NCBI GenBank assembly: GCA_009193035.1
Contig: SWDT01000154.1
Location: forward strand, 1 to 64,000
DNA: 64,000 nt
Source of the DNA: Halicephalobus mephisto
Lineage: Eukaryota > Nematoda > Chromadorea > Rhabditida > Panagrolaimidae
Direction: 5' to 3'
How positions within the stretch are numbered: the first letter of the stretch is position 1; each line of letters opens with the position of its first letter. Below the pieces are notes generated by a model. It had not been told where the DNA came from. It worked only from the letters and a program-made list of their open reading frames with translations, and made no database searches. Shown here piece after piece: positions 12,044 to 23,019 of this stretch. The position numbers and the translations under genes were made by a program.

Positions 12044-12182
12044 TAGTGATTTTGAAACATATTTAAATTACACATGCTATTTGTATTGGATACTTTTTTG
12101 AACTGAAATAGTTTCTGAAATTTAAATTATTGGAAAAATATGCATTATTGAATTCTTTTTATTTAGATTTCTACTGAAAAAT

Positions 12183-12383
12183 TTAATAATAAACATAATT
12201 GTAGTATTTTGTAATGATTTTAAAAACCTGGTTCTTCATAGAAATGAATAGTTTCCAAGATTTTTTGAGAAATGTTTGATCACCTTTGAAATAGCGTATT
12301 TGGAAACCATCTTTTGTCGCAGAAAGCAAGAAGGTTCTCATCACGAAAACCCCTAAGATGCAGGGACCCAATTTGCGCACCAT
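12183..12383 (-). CDS. Possible small ORF, unknown function
   Basis: The frame starts MVRKLGPCILGVFVMR and includes a basic-aromatic segment (IRYFKGDQTF). After MKNQ a GTTTTT donor and a TTTTTCAG acceptor would splice directly onto a TAG, giving about 52 aa; unspliced it reads 66 aa. AATAAA follows closely. The N-terminal hydrophobic stretch resembles small mitochondrial membrane proteins, but I cannot name a family. It could be a chance ORF. Confidence 0.3.
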   Translation of the reverse strand: MVRKLGPCILGVFVMRTFLLSATKDGFQIRYFKGDQTFLKKSWKLFISMKNQVFKIITKYYNYVYY

Positions 12384-12550
12384 ATTGTAGCAGCAGTGAC
12401 GTCATTCAGAAGGAAGAAGACAAACGACGACATTGAATCATCAAAAGTTATAAATAATTAGGTTTGTATTGTTGGATCACTCGAATAAACTGCGGAGTTA
12501 TTACTCGTGCAAAACTACACAAAAACGTAACTTTGGGTCTAGTGGCGAAT

Positions 12551-12640
12551 GCAAATCGGCACAAATACCGAATATTCGTGAAAAATGTGATGATTGTATT
12601 TTTGCCACATTTCGTAATTGTCAAGAAGTCGAAAGTTATG
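12551..12640. repeat. Interspersed repeat, copy 1
   Basis: This stretch (core ACCGAATATTCGTGAAAAAT, then CCACATTTCGTAATTGT) is related to 19067-19155, with a few substitutions and a small indel. The ORFs over this stretch are repeat shadows. No terminal repeats are obvious, so the class is unknown. The rest of 12384-13450 shows no gene I can support. Confidence 0.55.
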
Positions 12641-13455
12641 ATTTTTCGTATGTGGTCATAAAAGGACCACGTCAGATTTTCTCTATATTTTTGAAAAGAT
12701 TTCTACTTAGAATGTTAAGTTATCCTTTGTAAGATTGAGATCAGAAAAGTATGTCGACCAATCAACAAACTAGATATTGGAGTCTTCAAACCAAAACAAT
12801 GCATTATCACCAACCGGAATTGAAGCATTATCTTGCAGGAAAGTAAATTGATTCCTTCTTCGTTTCTGAAAAAAGGAATTAATTTACCTTCTAATATCAT
12901 ATGATACTCTTTGTTCTTCATTCGACTAGAAGTAAAAACAATGCATAATTTCTTAAAATAAGAAAATCTTATTCACCTTACAAGACAATTTTTATCAAAA
13001 ACTCGTTTAGAAAAATACTTAGGTCTTTGTGCAAATCATATCGGAAATAATTATAGTCGTTAGAACTACCAAAATTACAGTTTTTGACAACGAAAAAGAT
13101 AGCTTCAAAGTTAGAAGTAAATTCAGTAAAATTTCACCTTGAACCTTATTACTTCCCAGTTTCAGTCCCTACTGATTTTTCTAGAATTCAATCTGTTCTA
13201 GATGTGAGACGGTATCATCTAATATTCCTTCAATTTTGTTTTATGGATGTATAACGACTATTAGAGAACATTTTTGACAATCTTCAAACTCACATCGACA
13301 TTATGGGGGAGATTAGGCTTTTCGAGATGTTTCGGAATTGGGAATGGTTTTGATGTTTGACTTTTTTCTTTATAAAAGAGATTGCAAGGACTTCTTTTAT
13401 GCCTTTTAAGCACTATTTGGTATAAAAAATTACCAAACTTCAAATATGAAATTAT

Positions 13456-13847
13456 TGAAATACTTCTTTCAAAGTTCTAGAGTACATCAACTCCTTCTCA
13501 CCGAATCAGTTTTATGAACTAGCTTCCAATTTCCATTTCTTGTTGTATTTATTAACGAACGATCTGTTGAGACTGGAGAAAGATGATGTATTTGAGCTGG
13601 CTCAATATGTTGCTAACTTTGATAGGGTTGGAGCTGCAAGATGGTCAGAACGAAATGAAAACTGGAAGATATTGATGGATATACTGACACAACATGTTGG
13701 TAAGTCCTCATTGGTTGGTAATTTTAGAAATGGATTTTTTCAGAATCTACGGCAAACGCAACCAAAGGCTGGAATTGTGCTCATTGTACTTTCGAGAACA
13801 CTGAACCTAGCAATGAATGCGCAATGTGTGGGCTTCCTGCAGCTTAA
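13456..13847 (+). CDS. C-terminal exons of a RanBP2-type zinc-finger protein
   Basis: Two exons are visible: about 13456-13699 (open frame from just after a stop, no ATG) and 13744-13847. The join at GTTG|GTAAGT...TTTCAG|AA creates WNCAHCTFENTEPSNECAMC, followed by GLPAA and a stop. That is the W-x-C-x2-C...N...C-x2-C pattern of RanBP2/NZF zinc fingers, which often bind ubiquitin or RNA. The preceding exon reads YINSFSPNQFYELASNFHFL and on, predicted helical and not recognised. The start must lie in an upstream exon I could not place. It may be a fragment of a larger gene or a decayed copy. Confidence 0.5.
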
Positions 13848-14012
13848 ACCTAATGTAATAACTTTGTAAATTTGATGTCCCTGTGTCTGAAACATGTTGT
13901 TAAGTCATGAATATAAAAGAACACAATATTGATTTTAATTTTACAAGACCAGGATGGTCTTCGCGAGCAGATTAAAGATGCCACTAATAATTATGGTAAT
14001 CAATGATGTCAT

Positions 14013-14154
14013 TGATAAAGAGCTTTTGGGCGAGACGATGCAATAAACTGGAAAATGGTGCTTTTCATTGGTGATAAGATTGCAAAATGGGAGTGTCGCA
14101 GATTACTTCTTGGGTGGAGTTGGAGAACAAAGTTTAAAACTTGAGTATTTATAC
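14013..14154 (+). promoter_or_regulatory. GATA-factor-like sites and TATA-like box upstream of the VWA-like gene
   Basis: TGATAA occurs at 14013-14018 and 14072-14077 (the second as GGTGATAAGAT), and GTATTTATAC lies at 14145-14154, about 40 bp before the ATG. In nematodes paired TGATAA sites near the start often mark intestinal, ELT-2-driven genes; the assignment here is inference. Confidence 0.45.
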
Positions 14155-14190
14155 AGTGCCAGAAAGAACAAATCGTCGATTGGAACAAAA

Positions 14191-15466
14191 ATGATTTCCA
14201 GTTTTCTCGTGATTCTTCTCGTTGGAGGATGTGCCGGCCTGCAGATGAAGCCGGTAAGGCCTGACAGACATCTTCAGAAGGATGTGCCGATGGCTGCCGT
14301 ACCTCGACACAACTCGGTGAATGTCCCTAAGATGATGCCTCAACACAACTCGGTGAATGTCCCTAAGATGATGCCCCAACACAACTCGGTGAATGTCCCT
14401 AAGATGATGCCCCAACACAACTCGGTGAATGTCCTTAGAAAAAAGATGATGCCCCGACAGAACTTGGCGGATATGCCTAAAAATATGTCAATGCCTACCA
14501 TGGCTACCATGCCTCCATCAGGCAACTCCACGAACATGTCTGGAAATATGACGATGGTAACTCCATTCCCCACGTTGAATTTGACAACTACTCAATCTGG
14601 AAATGTCACTTATCCATCGTGGAACGTTACCACAACGAGCTCCTATAATGTAACCTATCCACCATGGAACATCACAACCCCCGCCCCTGGCAATAGGTCC
14701 TGTGGAGGAATTATCTTCGTAGAGCAGATGACTCGGGACATCACAACGATGAGAAAACAGAACTTCTTCAATATAACCAAAACACTGGCAAGCATGCTCC
14801 ATACCCAAGGGAAGTGGAATTCTTATTCTTATGCTTATACCCAATATGGAAGCATGGTGTACAGAGGAATGAATGTCACAGACTACTTCGATTTTATGAG
14901 GGATGTGAATCAGGCTGAATACAACTTCACAGCTTCGAACTTACCTAACGGAGGTTACACCTATCTTGCCCCGTAAGTATTAGAAAATTTTTTTTTTGTA
15001 AAAAACGTCTTTAATTCTGATTTCTAAATTCAGAATATGTAGTTGCATCAATCTGGAAGAAATGGAATATCCATAATTCCAGATTGAGGTTTTGAAATAC
15101 AGTAACGATGATTTGTAGTAATTTACTATTACCCTATTTGAAGATTTATTTTTCAGGATGTTGACTCAAATCCTCAACTTCTTTGAATACAGTTACGGTC
15201 AACGATTTGCTGTTCTCCTCATGGGGGAGGACTCCGTCATTCGGGACCCCACTAACGCTTATAGTGTAGCTCAGTCCATCGCTGCATACAACGCGAACAT
15301 CTACGTCCTCGACTACAGCCAAGGAGCCATCCCAATAAGCATCTGGCCTACTTTAACCAACAACAAGCCTTTCCACATTGTGAACGGCGCCGAACTCACC
15401 ATGGAAGAGATTGTTAATCAACTTGATGACACTCTCTTGAGCGATGTCTTGGATGGCAACTGTTAG
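14191..15466 (+). CDS. Secreted VWA-like protein with N-terminal tandem repeats
   Basis: Exons 14191-14972 and 15157-15466; 363 aa. A signal peptide (MISSFLVILLVGGCAG) is followed by four 12-residue repeats (HNSVNVPKMMPQ type), a Met/Thr/Asn-rich stalk with many N-glycosylation sequons (NMTM, NVTY, NITT), and a C-terminal domain from GGIIFVEQMTRD to the end. That domain has the strand pattern of nematode VWA domains (RFAVLLMGEDS, ANIYVLDYSQG), but the metal-binding DxSxS is absent (FVEQMTR instead), so it is probably a non-MIDAS binding module. It is likely extracellular, perhaps from the gut given the TGATAA sites. AATAAA follows about 25 bp past the stop. I do not recognise an orthologue. 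Confidence 0.75.
14308..14451 (+). repeat. 36-bp in-frame tandem repeat, four copies
   Basis: Units start at 14308, 14344, 14380 and 14416 (CACAACTCGGTGAATGTCCC...). The first three are nearly identical and the fourth diverges after GTCC. The length is a multiple of three, so copy number can change without frameshift. High identity implies recent expansion. Confidence 0.9.
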
Positions 15467-16047
15467 AGCTTTAAGAGATAAAAAATGAAATAAATGTTTA
15501 TAAGCAACGGAGTTTAATTAATCTTTTGCTCAAAAAATGATTATAAATGTAATGTGAAGGATTCATGTTGTGCTTGGTGCACAGTTTGTAGGATTCTGAA
15601 GGTCTTTCAATACTCAGTGACTGTTCTTATGGATCTGGAACTATGTCAGTGTTTTCTACAACTTTTTGAATTTCATGTTGAAATTAGCATTTTCGACTGA
15701 ATCTTAGAAATTTCTATTCTGATATGCTTTGTAATCTTGAATCAGAGTCCATTAACTCACAAAACCCTAACGAGCATTGCTAGAGTATAAATATTCTTTA
15801 ATCTCCTTGATCATTCATGCATGAAGTTATCTGTAAGCCTCAACGTTGTTCTTCTAATTTATCATTTTGTTCTGTGCTGAGCAAACCGGATACACTATGT
15901 GTTCTCTTACAACTGTGACCTCAATGGTTGAAATCACAGTAAATTCTAAATTTTTCTCAAAGATTTTTAAATTTTTGATGTCTGGAATTTCTTAATTTAT
16001 GTAATTCTCCTATAAGTTGCTTCCAATCACATCTGAATGCAAGTAAT
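15467..16047. other. Intergenic; possible decayed signal-peptide gene
   Basis: After a TATA-like AGTATAAATA near 15785, an ATG near 15821 opens MKLSVSLNVVLLIYHFVLC and then meets TGA. A one-base shift would continue (AEQTGYTMCSLTTV). This looks like the start of a small secreted-protein gene that has decayed, or chance. Nothing else was recognised. Confidence 0.25.
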
Positions 16048-16241
16048 TGTTAGGATTTGAGGAGACACCATGTAGATGGCGCTCCCTAACTAGGTGGTCT
16101 TGACACGAACACCGTAACCTTGCGAAGTTTACATTGTTATATTGTTGTTTAATAATATTTTCTCTATGAAAGCCTGTGACTTGTTATTCTATAGAGACTC
16201 AAGTATATCTCTCCCTATTCATCACATCACAAGTCACAACA
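16048..16241 (+). mobile_element. Solo LTR with 5-bp target-site duplication
   Basis: It starts TGTTAGGATTTGAGGAGACA and ends AAGTCACAACA; the flanks are GTAAT at 16043-16047 and GTAAT at 16242-16246. TG...CA ends, 194-bp size and an exact 5-bp duplication identify a solo LTR. The TGTTAG start is seen in BEL/Pao and some gypsy elements, so the superfamily is open. A related copy in reverse orientation lies at 62448-62635. Confidence 0.85.
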
Positions 16242-16544
16242 GTAATCAATATATAAAAGGATCCAATTTGCATAAAAATATCTCCTCATTCCACTAGTTG
16301 ATCTCAGAAGTTAAATTTTATTCTTCTTTACTTTCATCAATCTCCTTCAAGAACACTTGATCATTCTCTAACAGTACTCAGTGTCACTTTACTCAACATT
16401 TCCCACACCTCAATCTTGTCCCTCACCCCAATCCCTTTTATGATCATACCAACGACTAACTTAATCTTTTTTCATAACTCATTCCAGCAAAAAAACCTAT
16501 TTCAAATAAAAAACAAAAAAATGTAGTAGCTAGTGACAACTTAT

Positions 16545-17816
16545 TTACAAAAAATTGAGTGTCAAAAAAGTATTTGCTGTCAAATCAACTTTCCAATATA
16601 TTTTACCAAATTTTTTAATTCGAGAACACTGGAATCTCTTCTTCAAAGCCTCTTGAATTTCTGTAGGAAAGCCGCGGAAAGTGATGCAGAAGCCGGATTT
16701 GATGGGGGTTCTGAATTTGGTGCACTTCTCACCGAATTGCTTGATTCTGTTTAGTGACTTGAGAAAAGTGGATTTAGAAATAACCGTATCCATATTAGGA
16801 ACACCAGATTCACCCATTTCTTCTTTGGTAAAAGCAGTCTTGTACTTGATGCTCGGCTCCACAAATATAGTCTGTAAGTTTTCGAGTAAAGGAAGCATCT
16901 TCAGGGCCTTCTTTAGCACGGCTTCATAGTCATTTTTCGGCGGACGAAGAAACAAATTAACCGTCAGGTACCTCACGTGGTCACGGATGACGCTGCAATT
17001 GCTGATATGAAGGAACATTGATGAATTGGAAACCTACGGAACGATACTGTTAAAAAATATACTAGTAGAAACTGGTAAACCATCTAAAAAAACTTGTTTG
17101 GCCTTGATTACCCCGATTCTAGCAAAGTCATCAGAGTTCTTAGCGCACCAGTAGGAAAAATTCTTGAGCTGGTCCATCTTCGCGGGAATCAATTGATCCA
17201 TCAAGAAAGAGATATCATGACGAGAATTGATAACTAACCTCTCCAATTCTACAATGATCGTCGTTTTTAAATTTACTTTTACAGTTAACTCACTTTCGTT
17301 TTCCAGGAGAGTTTCTTTCCAGATTCGGGGAATTATACAATCATATTCGATTTTAGAGGATCTCTTGAACACTCGGGCCAGCAATCCTCGGCGTTTTTCC
17401 TTGACCTCAAAGACGGGTTCATATACGAATCCTGGAGTCTGCTTGTAGAAGTGAGTGACTAAGCCTCGGTGTTCGGCATTGATTTTGAATTCCATACCAT
17501 CTCTCTGTAATGACAACATATAAAAAACACCATATTGCGAAATAAAACGACTTACGAGAGTTACCCAGTAGTACCCGGACTTGGGCCAGACGAGCCAGGT
17601 TGATTTAACAATTTTCAAAAACGCGTTATAGTACACCTTACTGGCGAGGATGAAGTTGATAAGGGTGTGTGGATCTTTCCTGACATTCTGAAGCAGGATT
17701 CTGACAATGTGGATGATGACGTCAAAAGGCAGAGGCTTCTTGTGGACGACTTCAACGGAGGACGATAGTTTCTTGGAAGGGACATTTAATATCAGTTTTG
17801 AAGAAGCACAACCCAT
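16545..17816 (-). CDS. F-box-like protein with N-myristoylation-type start
   Basis: Exons (minus) 17816-17556, 17504-17073, 17033-16545; 393 aa. The protein starts MGCASSKLILN, a consensus for N-terminal myristoylation plus palmitoylation. Residues about 30-70 (LPFDVIIHIVRILL...LINFILASKVYYNAFL) have the LP...V..I...L...L...S..F/Y pattern of nematode F-box domains, which couple substrates to Skp1-cullin ubiquitin ligases. The C-terminal ~300 residues are not recognised. The last intron is only 39 nt. A membrane-anchored F-box-like protein would be unusual; the F-box call rests on pattern alone. Confidence 0.55.
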
Positions 17817-19524
17817 TACTTCTGATTTAAGAACGACGAAGAGACTCCCGGAAGAGATAAACCAACAGAAATTTGCGGTAATCCAAGAGGGAAAAGCGTG
17901 GGACGGGATTTCCGCACGGGATCATCAATGGCACTTCCCCTTCGTTTTCCTCCACATTCACTTCCGTAGGATTTCTGTTCCACTCCTCGCTTCCAGATCT
18001 ATGGTTATTTCTCGTCTTATCGGGGATAATTCAGGAGATTAAGATTACAGGTTAGTTAAGTACTGTTCCGGGAGGAATAAAAACCTAAAATGACTCGAAA
18101 TTTCGGAAATCAAGATATTCGATATAATCAACTTTTTTACTGAAGATATATTGCTTACCAACTATATCAAATGTCGATGTAATTGGTAATCCATCTTCCT
18201 ATTTTTCAATTTTTTCTAATTCCAACATTAACAACTCCGATTTTTAAATAATTCTTCCGGCAATTTTGATTCCAGTAAGTTCATTACTCATTAACGTAAC
18301 TACTAATGACTTCAGAAATCTATTTTGGCATTACTCGAAGCATAACGATATAGTTTTATATGAATTGTATATTTTAAATTTTTTAATAATTTTAATTCAT
18401 TAACAATTTCATTTTTCTCCAAATACTCAATGATGAGGTTTTGCCTGTCTTTATCGAAGATAATTTTTTCGAGATTATCTAGAACCTTTTGAATTTCTTT
18501 TTTTGTTTTTTTTTTGGGTTGGATAAAATTTCAATTCTCTTCTGTACCGTATCTTTTTTTACATCTTCATACTTTACTAATTGATTCTTCTTGTTTTTGG
18601 TTGTTTATTAATTTTTTGGATTAAATTACTTTGTAATCTGTGTATCGATGACAGGTTAAGAGTTTTGGTCTGAAAATTCTCTTCCGATAAGAACAAAAAA
18701 GGTACAACAGTTCCGTTATTTTTATTTTTCGAGTTCCCCCACAAGTGATGCAGGTGTTGACGAAGAACTTCCTTTCAGAAATTTCCAGTTTCAGAATGTT
18801 TAGGTAATTAGCTTTCTCTAACTTCATCTCGGTCTTCTGAAAACAAAACAGAGACCATTTAAGAACATTTTGAAATTTCTTCGTTCTTCATTACAGTATT
18901 TTTATATTTTTCTGTCAGTTTTTTAACAGAACAATAGACCAGAATTTATAATTCTGAATTACTTTAATTTTTTAATTCTTCAATAAATACCAAAAGTTCT
19001 CTTAAACAAAAAAACGTAATTCTTAGTTCAATAACAAATGGAAATCGTCACTATTAAGTTGTATTTTCGTCACAAATATCGAATATTCATGAAAAATGTG
19101 ACGATTGTGTCAGATTTTTGTCACATTTCGCAATTGTTACCAAGTTAAAAGTTACGCTTTTTTGTGTGTAAGCTCCGGAGTTGTGAAATTAGCATTGAGC
19201 GCTCGATATTCGACGCAGCCCCGAGGACCCATCCAAGTTGACATTAATAAGTAAATACCGAAGTCATCATGGGAAATTTAAAGATAATTATTTTGTAAAT
19301 ATTTCGAGTGAAAGATAATAAAAAAAATAAAACTCATTTTCCATTTTTTTTATTAATAAAAATTTTCCAGTACATATTTGATTAATTTTCAGTTAGTCGA
19401 ATGCACAAAACTGAATTGAAAAATAATTATCTCTCAATTTTTCGTCAAACGGAGAATTTCTAGAAAATTGTCCTTCTATTTCTTTGTAATTCTCCTGGAT
19501 ATTTCCAGAAAGTGGAAAAAATCT
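17817..19524. other. AT-rich intergenic with a possible degenerate minus-strand gene
   Basis: On the minus strand, 18827-18650 (MKLEKANYLNILKLEISERK) and about 18500-18310 (ending in a lysine/leucine helical segment with FDKDRQNLIIEYLEK) read like protein. An A-homopolymer and stops separate them, and I could not join them by splicing. This is either a decayed gene or chance lysine-rich frames in AT-rich DNA. The repeat copy at 19067-19155 (see 12551-12640) is also here. Confidence 0.25.
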
Positions 19525-19597
19525 CGACCACGGCAGGAGTCGAACCTACAATCTTCCGCTCCGTAGGCGGACGCGTTGACCATTGCGCCACGCGGCC
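19525..19597 (-). tRNA. tRNA-Arg (ACG), copy 1
   Basis: The reverse strand folds as a 73-nt cloverleaf: acceptor GGCCGCG/CGTGGTC, D-arm around GCGCAATGGTCAACGC, anticodon stem TCCGC/GCGGA with loop CTACGGA (anticodon ACG, read as Arg after inosine editing), and T-arm GTAGG/CCTGC with loop TTCGACT (B box GGTTCGACTCC). A run of T follows on the transcribed strand (terminator). No CCA is encoded, as usual in eukaryotes. No intron. Confidence 0.93.
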
Positions 19598-19975
19598 TGG
19601 GGCAGTCCCTGATTTTTGGATTTAAAAACCTTGTTTTCTGATAGGATTTTTTCAAGATTATAAAAAATAATTTGTTTTTTTAAACTGTCAATCATTTATT
19701 CGGTATCTTTTTAGAATGTATGCCACTTTGTGGAAAACTCAAATGAAGATTCATTCGTTTTTTGATAGTGTCTGACGCAACACCTATTTCGTGCGCTTTA
19801 TTTTTTGAATATTAAATTTTTTTTTATATTAATGAAGATGATTAAATATTTCTTATGGACTAACATACCCATAAAACTTGAAGAAATAAGCGTAAGATAA
19901 TCTTTCAGACGGATAACGGGTCATTTATTTTTTGATTTTTATATGAATATGATTTTTGATCCGTTTTATAAATAT

Positions 19976-20165
19976 TGTTTGATCCTGCACCATGCTGGTC
20001 CTGAGGGAAATACCCCGAGGGTCAATGGGGATTTACGATTGCGAAGTGGAAGGAGATTAAATAATTACGGAATAATTATTAAAGTTGTTTTATATCTCGT
20101 GTCTCCGGCTCAATAAATCAATTTTTGCTTATTTTCCATCTTTATGTGGACTAGAAATCCACCAC
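19976..20165 (+). repeat. Divergent copy of the LTR-like repeat found at 32495 and 35044
   Basis: It shares the blocks GAGGGAAATACCC, TTTACGATTGCG, TAATTA..., TTTTATATCTCGTG and GTCTCCGG with the other two, in the same order, but is far more diverged and its ends cannot be fixed. It is probably an old solo LTR of the same family. Confidence 0.5.
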
Positions 20166-20934
20166 GATCTGACAGATATAAATCGAAGAATGTGATAAAT
20201 TCAATGAACAATTGTTTTTTCTCCACCAAGACAGACAAGTCCAATCTCCGGCACTGAGTTGAATTCGGTCTTTTGCGACAAATGAGAAATTAATTTTTCA
20301 TGTTCCGTTAGTTCTCGTTTTTAATGTTCTTGAAATTATTCATTGCTGTTGTTGTAATATTTCAAAGATATATCGATCAAACAATGAGTAGATATTTCGA
20401 AATATAAAAAAATTTTACAAAAATACTATTTGTCACAAAAGACGGAATTCAGTTTCGGAGTTGAACAATCCACTAACCCAGCTTGATGACGACCAAGTAA
20501 CTATTTACTGAATTTTTCTCATTTTTTAATTAATTTTTATTTTAAAAAAATTACGTATAATTTATATAAAAACCTTCAAAAATACATTCTTTGTCATCAG
20601 TTGATTATATTAAATTTGTCTTTTTCAGTCTGTTAAACATATTAATGAATAGGAAATGCCGGGTTATTTTCATTAGTAAAAAAACTAATTCTAAAAAGTA
20701 TTCAAAAAACAAAGCGCGCGCGAATTTGGCGTTGTGCCACAGACACTATCAAAAAACAGAACATTCATCGAATTTATTGACAGAGCTGCTAGTCGAGAAA
20801 ATCCGCAATTTTCGAAAAAATTCCTTTTCAATGCTGCTCCGTTTGGCGTTTTTAAATTTTTTCGGTACTTTTCGGTTACACAATCGGCCCGGGAAAAATT
20901 TTCGTGTCGAAACTACTTTTTCGTAATTTTAATA

Positions 20935-21125
20935 CAGTGGAATCTCGATATAATGCACCCAGGCTATAAGGCAGGGTTTCAGTGGGCCTCGCTATTACGC
21001 ACCCTCAATATAAGACACCCCATGCTATAAGGCACGATTTTAAGGAATTTTAGTCATATTCGACCCTCGATATGAGGCATTATTTGTTCCGTCCTTTGAG
21101 GGTGCCTTATATCGAGATTAAACTG
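20935..21125. mobile_element. TIR element (MITE), pogo/Tc-like, second copy
   Basis: Ends are CAGTGGAATCTCGATATAA and the complement of CAGTTTAATCTCGATATAA. TA flanks the left end and a decayed CA the right. The interior carries further ATATAAGGCACC-like repeats in both orientations. It is noncoding and related by its ends to 11867-12043. Confidence 0.72.
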
Positions 21126-21964
21126 CATTTTTTCACACATATTTTCTTTCAATTTTTTGTTTTTTCCATGTACAGATGGACAATTTTGAAGAGAAATAAG
21201 CTTGCCCGAGACAGATTTTGCAGCATCTGTAAGACAACAATAACAAGATAATAATAAAAAATATTGTGCATTTTGTTCATTTCTTCCTTTTCAACTATCC
21301 TAACGCTCTGGGAAGAACCTTTGAAACAAGTGATTTAATTATTTATTGTTTGATTAAAATTACGAAAAAGTAATTCCAACATGAAAATTTTTTTTGCCGG
21401 CCATGTAACCAAGTTTTTTTCTATTTATTAATTTCATTGATTATTTCCGAAATTTCCAAATCATAAATTTTATATAAAATATACTTAAGATCCCGATGGA
21501 CGAAAATAATAATTTTCTTAAAAATTAGAGGATTCTTGGATTAACTAAGATTTTTGAAATCTTCTGATAACGTTGTAGGATCTACAAAATTTAGCGTAAT
21601 TTTAATATCAGTTTTGAATTTATTAAATGTGGAAAATTTATGTAGCAAAAAGTTTCTAAAATAATTCATATTTTTTAAAAATGATTATTTAAAGCATTTT
21701 GAAAAATATCCGTGAAAAATTTTTCTCAAAATTTACAAAATGATTTTTAATATTTTATTTTTCAATTTTGTCATACTCGAATATCATATTAAGTGGACAT
21801 TTGTTAATATATCTTTCAATCGTCGAACTCTGGATTTTCGAAGTTCCAATTTGACGTCAAAAAGAAGTATTTTTAGCATAACTTTGAACGAAATGAGATA
21901 AAAATAAATTCTTACGTAATAATAGACCACAGTACATTTATTTAAAAAAAACGATATTCCGTAT

Positions 21965-22440
21965 TATAAAAGTTGACAGCCAAAGTTCGAAGTCGAAATT
22001 TGGATTTTTCGTATTAAAATTCAATTTATAAATAATATTTTAGAAAAATCGAATCAAATTTTAACTGTTAATTTAGATAAATTAAAAAAATTATAGATGT
22101 TTTTCAACACGAAAAATCCAAATTTCGACCTCGAACTCTGAGTTCCAGTTTTTATAATGCGTTTTATCTTATCAAAATTGAAAGTCAGAGTTCGAATTTT
22201 AAGTTAGAATTTTTCATTTTAAAATCCAATTTATGAATCATGTTTGAATTAGAAAAATCGAGTCAAATTTTAACTGTTAATTTAGATAAATTTAAAAAAA
22301 ATTATAGATGTTTTTCAACACGAAAAATCCAAATTTCGACCTCGAACTCTGAGTTCTATTATTGACAAAACAGACCAAAGAAATACTGTATTGTAGAAGT
22401 TGACGGTCAAAGTTCGAAGTCGAAATTTGGATTTTTCGTA
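21965..22440. repeat. Palindromic dispersed repeats in tandem
   Basis: The motif GAAGTCGAAATTTGGATTTT (21990s, again near 22410) and its complement (near 22115 and 22320) alternate, and a stretch TCAAATTTTAACTGTTAATT appears in two copies (22055, 22265). The pattern suggests two or three nested or tandem copies of one palindromic element. A related copy lies in the srx intron (33725-33925). No gene is evident from 21126 to 23019. Confidence 0.6.
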
Positions 22441-23019
22441 CTAGGACGCGATTCATAAGTCATTTTGATTCGAAAATTCCAGTTTTATCAGCTTTGGTAA
22501 GGCAGTATTTTGTAGTAAAAAATTCATAAATGGTTTCTTAGTATAGAAAATCAAAATTCCAGACTTCAAAAATTTACAATACGGAACACAGATTTTCGGA
22601 ATCTGTCATTCTACTTTGGAAAATTGCCCACGGCGATGCAGTTTAATTTTAACGATTTTGCTTATTTTGAAAAAATGAAAAAATTCTGAATAATTTCGAT
22701 GAAAAATTTTAATAGAATATTCTGTTTTATAAATTACTTTTGTAAAATTTAATTATTTTTATTTTTATTATTTTTCAAAGATCGAATTTCTGATTTCGTG
22801 GATGCAGAAGTTTGAATTTTTCCACAAAATACGAGTTTTATCGATTCAAAAAAGAAAAAATAAGAACCCAACACGAAATTTTTATTTAATTTTCCGTTTT
22901 TAATCATTTTTGAAAAAAAAAACTTTCCAGATTCGTTTTTGCCAAAAATTGGATTGAATTTAAATTTAATAAAACTTTTTCCGGTGTTTCTTCTGTAATT
23001 TCTACAGTTCTTTATTACG

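Noticed and set aside
14149..14844. Minus-strand ORFs with repeated LGHHLRDIHRVV segments
   Set aside because: Antisense of the 36-bp repeats in the VWA-like gene.
15821..15960. Small secreted-protein gene beginning MKLSVSLNVVLLIYHFVLC
   Set aside because: A stop follows the signal-like segment and continuation needs a frameshift; kept only as a remark on the gap.
17707..18042. Plus-strand 111-codon ORF
   Set aside because: Antisense to exon 1 of the F-box-like gene and its upstream region; no splice or homology support.
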